A stretch of 64,000 nucleotides of DNA from Archilochus colubris (Eukaryota; Chordata; Aves; Apodiformes; Trochilidae). The notes under the pieces were generated by a model. It saw nothing but the letters and a program-made list of their open reading frames with translations, was not told the DNA's origin and made no database searches. Below, one piece after another: positions 57,101-64,000 of the stretch (the first letter of the stretch is position 1; the number at the start of each line of letters is the position of its first letter). Location: the NCBI GenBank assembly GCA_023079485.1, contig CM041083.1:64919810-64983809 (forward strand), read 5' to 3'. A program made the position numbers and the translations under genes.

Positions 57101-60100
57101 CCCCAGGTGGGTCACCTGAGGATAAAAGGAGATCAGGTTGGTCAGACAGGACCTGCCCCTCCTAACCCCGTGCTGGCTGGGTCTGATCCCCTGTCCATCC
57201 TGTAGGTGCTGTGTGATTGCCCTCAGGATGATCTGCTCCGTAACCCTGCCAGGCACTGAGGTCAGGCTGACAGGCCAAGTAGTTACTTGGGTTGGAAAGT
57301 TTCCTGAAGAAGAGCATGAGACAAGTTTGGGATATACTTACTTAAGATTGGCACAGAATGAGATTTATCAGTAAACAGGTTAACAAAGTGCAAGTACACA
57401 TTCTAATGTTCATGGCTTTCTCAATAACTGATTCAGACAATCATCAATTTCTCAGATCGTACTTACAAGACTGCCAGTAAATAAAGAACCCAATTAACTT
57501 ACAGCTAAGTGTCATTACAATTGCTTTCAATTTTTTAACTTTCAAACCAGCAACTTACCTTGGTGCATAGTTGCAGACAAAATGTGCTGCATTTCGTATT
57601 CCTACAACTTCCTTACAAAAGGCAACAGCACAGCCAATTTTATATGAGTAGTCCCAAACAACCTAAAAACCACAGTTTTAAAGTAAATTAAAATCTAAAC
57701 TCAACAGTTATGTAGTCTAATATCCAGGAAGTTTACATTATTTTCTAGGATTCTACATATTATCTCATTTTTCAACATGTGATCTTCGTTATTCATTTAA
57801 AAGAACAGCTCATAGGTGAGCTTTTAAAGATTAACTACTAGAAATTTACTACTTAACATCAAGTGGCCTATGCTGCAAGTTCCCAGAAGCTTCTACAGAC
57901 TTGTTCAGTAAGTCACTGGCTTTATCACCATGGAGTATTAAATTCTAGGGCACAAAAGGGAGGCTGATGGCAACTACTCAATAACTCCTTTAATTTCAAC
58001 ATTTGTAACTCAGAACTGCATAACGGGCTTCCCCTGTGGGCAAGAAGTGGTCTATCTGACTACTACTGTAAAGTTAAGTCAGAAAGCTTTAGTGCTGCAC
58101 ATCTGCAGATTAGCTGGTGTTATTTGCCCTACTTAAGACAGTTTGCTATCACTTCCAATTTGAACATCATCTCTTTTTTCTTAGAGATTCTTCCTACACT
58201 TAATAATATACTTTATGCATGTGATTAACTGAACTATACCGAATTCAGGTAAAAATGTTTAAGTATGTAGGTAGAACATCTAAATGATCATACATATAAT
58301 TTCTGGAAAACATGAAGTTATAGTGGCTTTATCTCCGTATCTTCCCAGTATGAACAGTGCAAGCCTCAAACTTGACAAACTGATTTGAACAACTCCTAAA
58401 GTTCCATCTCTTCAGTTGTAACTGCAAGAAGCAGTTATCTTCAACAAACATAACCCTTTTTCAAAAAGGATCTTAATGCTTAATGTGATGTTACCCAAAT
58501 CCTGGATTAAGGACTAAGCATTTCAGGGGCCTTTAGGAAAGGGCTTCATACATTTTTTTAGTATTTCCACCATTTTGGAGATTTCTGCATCATGGTTCTC
58601 CTAGTAGGTTTAAACAGTCTATCCATTTAAGATTTGTGTGTTTTACTCATTTTCAATTTTGTGTCTGAGCCTTCAAAACTATGATGGCTCCTGGATCATG
58701 CATGGTATTTAACTATCAATTTTGATGACACATATAGTTTTACATGTTCATTGGTGCTTAACCTATATACTCTATTACATTCCTTTGTAATTCTGCCTGA
58801 AATTCAGGAACATTTTGACACACCTTAACTATGATTACCTTAGAAAGGAGCACACTTTATTAATCAGGGAAAAAAAAATTTAGAAATGAACATCACTTGA
58901 AGATTAATGTGCAAAAACCTCCATAATTCTATGCAGACAGCAAAGTTGAGCAGCACATTGTAAAATGCAAGGAAGCACCTTGATACTTAACATTTTATAA
59001 TTTATTATGCCAGAGGAAAAATAAAAATACTTTCTTAAGATAATGTTTAATTCTAATCTTCTGAAGATTTTCTGCTCAGTAAATGGCACAACTTAAATCC
59101 TCCAGCCAGAGTTTGTTACAGGTGGAACCAAGAGCAGGAAACGATAATTAACTCTTGAGGGGAAATAAGGGAGAAAAGACAATCTGAAGTTAACTCAAAA
59201 AGAACCTTGCAGCTACCGTCATGTCCTGTAACAGTTTCACTGCAAGTATACTGCAGGTCATTTTAATCTGTAATTTGCACATACTGTAGTCTGAGCATCT
59301 TTGAATACTGAAATAAGAAATTATAGTAGGTTATTGTTGATAATAATTTATAACAGAAACTGTGAGTTTCCTAAGCGATCTCACATGTTAAACCACCAGT
59401 ATCTGCATTCAAAATCTCTTCTAGCACTGGCCTGCCCTAAACTGTAGGACTTGGTTTTTTTGAAGTCCATTTACTAATTAAATACAGCTTAGATATGGTT
59501 AATCTTTCAAAATGTTTTGAATTTTAGAAGTCATCATGTACAGATGGTAGCGTCTGCTTTAGGCTTCCCAGGATTTCATGAAGCAGTGCGCTGAGGACTA
59601 GATAGCCAAATCACCATACGTTTGCATGTGCCCACTGAAGTTAGTTTGCTTCCCCATTTCCTACTGTTCCTCCAGGATGGATGATTGACATGGACAGCTA
59701 TCCAGAGTTTCGTGAACTGATAGCGGACTTCTCAAAAATGGGCTTTCGCCCCCCAGGCTATCCTGTTACACAGGTACGAAACCCAGTGATAGGAAGACGT
59801 CTGGTGGCATTTAACATGAGGCCCAAAAGGACCAGTAATGCATGTGAAAACATACAGTATGGATAATTTAGGGCCATATTTATAATTGCTTCCTAGGTGT
59901 TAGCACATTCAGCTAGAACCTCAAACCACACACAGAATTTCAAGACTAGTCACTATTTTTGTAGTGTTGGTCTCAGTAACAGCGCATACTGCAGTCCTGA
60001 GAGTAGTAAAGGATTCAGACCTCATCAAAATGCAGATATTTTGCAGTTGCAAAGCAGAGATTGCAGGCCCAAATTCCCCTAAATCCTAGGTAAAGTGTTT

Positions 60101-62388
60101 TTTAAAATTAAATGTATTTGACATTAAAATTATTGTATGATTTGTATCAGTGAAATATTACGTGTTTGGTCATAGATGAAACTAATTCTACTGCAAAGCT
60201 TACTTTTTAAAAATGGAAAATAAATCCACTTAAAATACTGCGTTCAGAGAAAACCTTTACTTTCTCAGCAGAACAAAGTTTGTCAGAATTACCACTTAGA
60301 AATCAAAAGTATATCACAAACTGTCTCTTTTGTTGTTGATGCTCTTTTTTTCCTTCTTTTTTATAGCATTTGCAGAGTACAATTTACTTTCGCTGGATTT
60401 TCTCTTTCTGTTAAAATATCTAAGGTGTACTGCATTCTGCAGCTGTGATTATTTTGAACAGCATATTCAAACTTACAGAATTCAGAACTCTGTGCAGCTA
60501 GAAAACCTGAAATGATTATTTTATGAAATTCACGTGGTGCTGATACAATGCAAGAAGGACTGAGGATTTTAGCAGTGCCAATATTGTGGACAAGAGGAAT
60601 GGATTATTATTTTACAAGACAAAGAAGAGCCGTTAATGCAGTCACTACTTGAGAATACAAAGAGAGAAAGTAAAACTGTCAGTCACTACAAACCATACAT
60701 TCAACTCTGTATTATTTAAATCCACTACTGACTTAACTGGTAGGCACTATACAGGATATTCTACTGAAGATAACTCTTACCTGAGTGTAATGACCACAAA
60801 CCTTTGTACATTTCTGATCTGTAAAATTATAGAATTTTAACTCATTATACCATGACTTAACGGCATTAGCAACAGTGAATGCTTGATGACTTCCAGTCCA
60901 AATATTCTCTCCAACAGATGTAAAATCAGGATGGCACTGATATTTCTTATCTAAGTATATGTTATGTTGAAAAACGCATCTCTTTGCCCATGCCCTGGCA
61001 GTCCTTGCCAAAGCTGCATCCCAGGTCTGCAAAACAGGGAAGGTGGAATAGTTGTGTAATGTTAAATTACAATTTCATCCTAATTGGATAAAACTGTCAA
61101 TAAAGTACAGATAGATATCATATCCATCAGTTTCCAATAGAACACTTTCCCTTATTTAAGCAAGTACTTGTGTTTTATTTTCCTTTTGCAGCACAGAAGT
61201 ATGAACTTTTATCTTCAGATAAGAAATCACTTCCACATTAAACATGAAGCTTTTTTTTTGTTAAACTGGTTATTAAGGATTCTATTAGGTACATAAAAAT
61301 GAATTCAAAGTAAAAATGCACAGCTACTATAGATTCATATTTAGAGAATTTTTAAGAAAGCCTGTAGGAACAAATCTTACTGATCCTATTGGATCTATTT
61401 TAGAAAGACAGCTTCATGAGATAAATATGCCAATGTTTGGCCAGTAACTCATTCTGTTACCTATTCTTTGCCGTCTGTCATTCTTAACATGATTTCTGAT
61501 TCCCAAACATGAGTGATGTTTGCTATTTTTTTCCAGCCACAATTATTTTTCAGGAAGTTCTTTGTACCATTAAAGTATCTAGTTCTATGTATTATGTAAC
61601 AGATCCTGTGTTTTATCACCTACATTTATCAGTCGTTGTACCTATCTGTTTACTTTTAGTCTGTGTGTGGCTTTTACAAAAACTCCACTGGCTGCCAAAA
61701 CCTTTTTCTCTCTAATGCCTTCAGTTTCTTCTAACCATCTTTTTTACATGTGTACCTCGATTCAAAATTTTCTCTCATTTTCCTATTCCTGAGTAAGTAA
61801 ACTGAGTGCAGTGTCTACCACAATCTTCCTCACTTCCAAAGTTGTACCTCCTTATCTGCCATTCAGGCTACAAATCCATCCAAAAAACAGGGTTCCAGAA
61901 CTGGACACAGTCCAGATGGGCTCTCATGAGAGCACGGTTGAGTGGGAGAATCACTTGGGGTGTTAGTGGACATATCCAGCTGGCCTCACTGCAACCTCAT
62001 ACTGCATGCCAGCTTTTTTCTGTTCTCACCTGACTACAACTGATTGAACTCCCTACACTATTTCCTTTCCAATAAATGTGATTACATTTGAACATAAACC
62101 AGTGATGCTACCCTTGATCCACCTTGACCATGGATCATCAAGAGACCCCTGGCCACTGCTGCATCTCCCCCATAAAGGCTCTGAAACCACTCCGGGCATC
62201 CCCAGGACCGTCCCTACCATGTATCGCATGTTACTGGCGGGTGGCTGAACTTTGGCACGGAGGTCATTGTGGATGCTCACGCAGTCCTCGATGAAGGTCT
62301 TATCTGTGATGCTCGCAAAGGTGGGCTCCTGACTGCCTGCAGCCCCCAGCACCAGTCCCAAGGCCAGCACCACCGAGCACGCCCTCAT
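53972..62388 (-). CDS. GLIPR1: GLIPR1-type CAP-domain membrane protein, complete
   Basis: CAP-superfamily protein (CRISP/antigen 5/PR-1) of the secretory pathway, anchored by a C-terminal membrane segment; its biochemical role is not settled in the family. Six exons on the minus strand: 62388-62218, 61026-60781, 57662-57559, 55481-55396, 54248-54222, 54126-53972. They total 789 nt, or 262 residues plus stop; human GLIPR1 has about 266. Residues 1-19 form a signal peptide. The CAP domain contains SVGENIWTG, the CAP1 motif [11 protein letters not shown] and the CAP2 motif HFVCNYAP. The usual tetrad is present as His78, Glu97, Glu119 and His136. A hinge with a CxxC and two more cysteines follows, then a hydrophobic stretch at 231-251. 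The neighbours are BLTP3B tail to tail and a divergent gene sharing its CpG island. A GLIPR1-like paralogue is possible. Confidence 0.93.
54222..54248 (-). CDS. GLIPR1: GLIPR1 exon 5: 27-nt microexon
   Basis: Flanked by acceptor tttttccag and donor gtatgt on the minus strand. With the split codons on each side it gives [11 protein letters not shown], which corresponds to the human RQRDQVKRYY region between hinge and membrane anchor. It is phase 1 at both ends, so skipping would be frame-neutral. Confidence 0.85.
54249..55395 (-). other. GLIPR1: GLIPR1 intron 4
   Basis: AT-rich, no repeat recognised. Its 3' boundary is the microexon acceptor at 54249-54250. Confidence 0.65.
55396..55481 (-). 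CDS. GLIPR1: GLIPR1 exon 4: cysteine-rich hinge
   Basis: Encodes [20 protein letters not shown] and then DTCENKLC, residues 174-202, matching the family hinge GNY..W.Y..G..C..C....C...LC. Acceptor ctttgtag, donor tgta|gtaagt. The phases (2 in, 1 out) agree with both neighbours. Confidence 0.92.
55500..55612. repeat. AT-rich (ATA/TAAT)n microsatellite
   Basis: Irregular run of ata, taat and aatata units in GLIPR1 intron 3, just upstream of exon 4 in transcript orientation. Confidence 0.75.
55613..56290 (-). other. GLIPR1: GLIPR1 intron 3, part
   Basis: AT-rich intron, nothing recognised. Confidence 0.6.
56291..57276 (-). mobile_element. CR1 LINE, minus orientation, internally deleted
   Basis: Starts at a worn octamer end (cacagaatcagaatcagaca), then follows ORF2 backwards to ctgaggtcaggctgacagg. 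Compared with the 26,313 copy, about 400 bases are missing at about 56,910-56,930. A short duplication (cccattccaatgcctgatc, with a diverged copy just upstream) lies near 56,445-56,490. It sits in the same direction as GLIPR1, inside intron 3, 280 bases from exon 3. Confidence 0.93.
57559..57662 (-). CDS. GLIPR1: GLIPR1 exon 3: CAP2 motif
   Basis: Encodes [16 protein letters not shown], then the CAP2 motif HFVCNYAP, residues 140-173 plus two bases of codon 174. Acceptor tttttag, donor ccaag|gtaagt. Confidence 0.93.
59676..59773 (+). other. Candidate orphan exon A, antisense in GLIPR1 intron 2
   Basis: A long pyrimidine tract ending ttcctccag precedes 98 bases that end at cag|gtacga. The frame encodes [20 protein letters not shown] and then [12 protein letters not shown], with a normal-looking mix of residues. 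I do not recognise the protein. Phase is 2 carried bases in, 0 out, which matches the next candidate exon at 59897. Confidence 0.4.
59897..60082 (+). other. Candidate orphan exon B (terminal), antisense in GLIPR1 intron 2
   Basis: Acceptor-like ttgcttcctag, then 61 open codons from [10 protein letters not shown] to a TAA. They are in phase with the donor of candidate exon A, 123 bases upstream. Composition is Ser/Asn/Gln/Cys-rich. A lone 61-codon frame is weak evidence; the in-phase pairing makes it worth testing. Confidence 0.3.
60781..61026 (-). CDS. GLIPR1: GLIPR1 exon 2: CAP core
   Basis: Eighty-two codons, residues 58-139: [31 protein letters not shown], then KVCGHYTQ. Acceptor ttttgcag, donor actcag|gtaaga. 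Phase 0 at both ends. It carries the four metal/tetrad-type residues of the CAP fold and an extra Cys88 not in the human sequence I recall. Confidence 0.94.
61027..62217 (-). other. GLIPR1: GLIPR1 intron 1
   Basis: Intron between signal-peptide exon and CAP exon. Apart from a decayed CR1 piece at about 61,888-61,992, nothing recognised. Confidence 0.65.
61888..61992 (-). mobile_element. Decayed CR1 fragment, minus orientation
   Basis: Contains the reverse-complement CR1 signature ccagaactggacacagtcc, then a ctcatgagagcacggttgag block and gggagaatcacttggggtg. Confidence 0.65.
62218..62388 (-). CDS. GLIPR1: GLIPR1 exon 1: signal peptide
   Basis: Fifty-seven codons starting [20 protein letters not shown], a typical signal peptide with probable cleavage near Ser19. 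It continues with [20 protein letters not shown], the first helix of the CAP fold. Donor atg|gtaggg. The start ATG is the first in the exon and opens directly at the edge of the CpG island. Confidence 0.93.
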
Positions 62389-62601
62389 GGTCCTAGTTGC
62401 CAGAGCCTCGCCTGAAGGGAGGGCCCCACCTGCCGGCCCCTTCTGTTTCTCAGCTTGTTCCAGAACCTTCCCTGCCAGAGAACCGCCGGCCGAGCCCTGC
62501 AGCGGCGCGGCGCGAGGAGCCCGCCAGAGGGCGCGTACCGCAGTTAGAGGGGAGCGAGCGCCGTTCCTCTGCGCCGGGCGGCGGTTCGTTGGCCGGCGGC
62601 C

Positions 62602-62812
62602 ATGGTGCTGTCAGCTCTGCAGCAGGTAGTGGTCTCGGTGGTGCTGGTGCTCTGCGTCTTCGTCGTCATGCCCAGGATGTTAATGGGAAGAGGAGGAGGA
62701 AGAGAAGGAGGAGGAAGAGAAGGAGGAGGAAGAGGAGGTCTGCGAGCCGCCCGGTCTCCGCGGGGTGGTAGAGCCAGCACCGGCCATTACGATCCACGCC
62801 AGTATGGGAAAG
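62602..62812 (+). CDS. First coding exon of an unidentified membrane protein (RIC3-like?)
   Basis: The ATG sits in a strong Kozak context (gcggccatgg) in the CpG island. It opens a 70-codon frame ending at donor gaaag|gtaagg. The peptide begins MVLSALQQVVVSVVLVLCVF, a hydrophobic N-terminal helix, then VMPRMLMGRGGG and a Gly/Arg/Glu repeat from a GGA-rich microsatellite, then a basic tail. The spacing of Ser, Gln, Val, the Leu/Val helix, Pro and Gly resembles the N-terminus of the acetylcholine-receptor chaperone RIC3 as I remember it, but the resemblance is short and the part after the helix does not match. Later exons must lie beyond 64,000. The overlapping frames at 62397-62771 and 62765-63088 are shadows of the GC-rich sequence. 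Confidence 0.4.
62686..62738 (+). repeat. (GGA)n-type purine microsatellite in coding exon
   Basis: Purine-only repeat of GGA/AGA units, built from near-identical gaggaagagaag-type blocks. It encodes alternating Gly, Arg and Glu in the frame that starts at 62602. Confidence 0.85.
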
Positions 62813-64000
62813 GTAAGGGGCCAGGGCAGTACCAGGGGCCGCTTTGCAGTCGGCGTTCGGTGCGGGACCTGCTCGGAGCTCGCTTTTGCCTGGGCCGGGC
62901 TGAGAGGAGGGCCCAGGGAAGGCGGCTGCGCCTCCGCTCGGCTGCGTCTGGCGGGAAGCGCTGTGTGTTTACACGGACATGAGGGGGAGGCCTGTTCAGG
63001 CTGCCGGCGTCTGTACTCTGAGCTTCTGGCCTTACCCGCCCGCCCCGCATTTTATATTCTGCGCCTGATTTTTGTCTGTGTTGTCTGAAGAAAACTGCTT
63101 CTAAATTCAGAGAATGCCCTGTTACTGGAAACGTATCTTAGCGGGGTAGTTTAATGACTAATCCCTGCAGAGGAATAGCAGTTGTGATAATTTTGGTTGG
63201 AAAAGACCTTTAAGATCATCGGTCCAAGCATTAAGATAGTTAACGAATGGGTGGCTGTGAGGTGTCAGAGGGAAAAAAAGCAGTGTGCCTGTTAGAATTG
63301 AAGAGGGGAAGCAAAGTGTTAGTGACCTTTAACGCAGAATGGTGTGAGGTTTTGTCAGGTAGTGTACTGGAAATAATCCAAGATGCTTGTTCACAAAAGA
63401 TACCACTATCTAGACAGCTGGATACTATCTAGATACTAGACAGCTTGCTTCTTGTTAAAGCTTGACTGGTGTAAATGTATGTTAAGCTTCTTAAGTGTAC
63501 ATTAGCTGAGGATTTAGCTCAAGGTCCATAGGTCCACATATGTGCTGAAACATACCTAACGTCTGCTTTCCTGAAGTTCGTCTGTGATTCAGTGATGATG
63601 CTGCCTTCCAAGACACTGTAAACCAACGCGTAGGTAGTTGCTGTATTATTGCAAATTCTGTGTCTGTTCTTTTCCCCGGAAGTACATTTCAAAGATAGAA
63701 AGAGTGAGAATTGAGCTGCTAGAACTTTCTTCCCAGTTTACTGTGCTTCTTAAACTCTGTATTGTTTTGCTTGATTAGTTTCAATTTATGTGGTAGCTGT
63801 CATTTCCTACAGACCAAATTTTTTAACATCAAACCTTAAAAAAAGCAACACTTCACATGCCTGTGAATCTACTGATGTATTGGTCCAGGACTCTGTAAAA
63901 TAAATTTCAGGCAAATCTACTGTTCTCACCTGCCTGGCTTCTTTTTTCATGTTTGACCAGTAGTAACACACTGATGTTTCTTCCTTGAGATAAACTTGGT
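62813..64000 (+). other. Intron 1 of the divergent gene (start)
   Basis: The CpG island fades by about 63,050 and AT-rich intron follows. A short decayed CR1 end lies at 63,190-63,238. No second exon is evident before the window ends. Confidence 0.6.
63190..63238 (-). mobile_element. Tiny CR1 3' end relic, minus orientation
   Basis: ttttggttggaaaagacctt followed by taagatcatcggtccaagca, the reverse complement of the CR1 3' end, about 50 bases. Confidence 0.7.

Larger units (their letters stand above)
57663..60780 (-). other. GLIPR1: GLIPR1 intron 2
   Basis: A 3.1-kb AT-rich intron. On the opposite strand it holds the two candidate exons at 59676-59773 and 59897-60082. No CR1 recognised. Confidence 0.65.
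62389..63050. promoter_or_regulatory. CpG-rich island; probable shared promoter
   Basis: CpG dinucleotides and GC-rich runs are dense here, in contrast to the AT-rich surroundings. The island separates the GLIPR1 start codon (62388, minus) from an ATG at 62602 (plus) by 213 bases, the arrangement expected of a bidirectional housekeeping-type promoter. I see no clear TATA box in the gap. Confidence 0.75.

Noticed and set aside
62397..62771. Long GC-rich frame with a poly-Arg/Lys tract upstream of and overlapping the RIC3-like exon
   Set aside because: It overlaps the purine microsatellite in another frame. The frame from 62602 has the better start context, a hydrophobic helix and an in-phase donor.
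1..64000. CRISPR arrays, tRNA/rRNA genes, bacterial operons
   Set aside because: Nothing of the kind is present. The only regular spaced repeat is the 192-bp array, which has no spacer/repeat structure.

Overview
The window is vertebrate nuclear DNA from a bird. AT-rich introns have consensus GT-AG splice sites, and chicken-repeat-1 (CR1) LINEs occur in many ages and both orientations; the youngest end in the avian ATTCTATG octamer tail. I see no prokaryotic features, tRNAs, rRNAs or CRISPR arrays. The dominant CR1 subfamily and the two probable solo LTRs suggest a neoavian bird rather than a galliform, but the species cannot be fixed from sequence alone.

Layout. (1) Positions 1 to about 41,740, plus strand: the 3' 20 exons of BLTP3B (UHRF1BP1L/SHIP164), a bridge-like lipid-transfer protein. 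All 20 exons join in phase from 1264 to the stop at 41,298-41,300. Exon 1 and the promoter lie left of the window. (2) 41,740-53,250: intergenic DNA. It holds a chimeric CR1 (44,306-46,044), a probable LTR (46,730-47,510), a clear solo LTR with a 6-bp target duplication (48,516-48,984), and a roughly 192-bp-period tandem array of about nine copies (49,528-51,300). (3) 53,255-62,388, minus strand: a complete six-exon GLIPR1-type gene (262 codons) with signal peptide, CAP domain, cysteine-rich hinge and C-terminal membrane segment; one exon is only 27 nt. (4) 62,389-63,050: a CpG-rich island between GLIPR1 and a divergent plus-strand gene. That gene's first coding exon (62,602-62,812) encodes an N-terminal hydrophobic segment resembling RIC3, but identity is uncertain.

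BLTP3B and GLIPR1 converge tail to tail; GLIPR1 and the RIC3-like gene diverge head to head. They are not an operon or a pathway. BLTP3B works in endosome/Golgi lipid traffic, and GLIPR1 is a secretory-pathway CAP protein.

The most intriguing unexplained signals are: a plus-strand pair of possible exons inside GLIPR1 intron 2 (59,676-59,773 and 59,897-60,082) whose reading frames join in phase; the 192-bp array, whose period is a multiple of three; a CR1 chimera that places a GC-rich segment with a well-placed ATG in frame with reverse transcriptase; and a CR1 tail sitting where the branch point of BLTP3B exon 6 should be.
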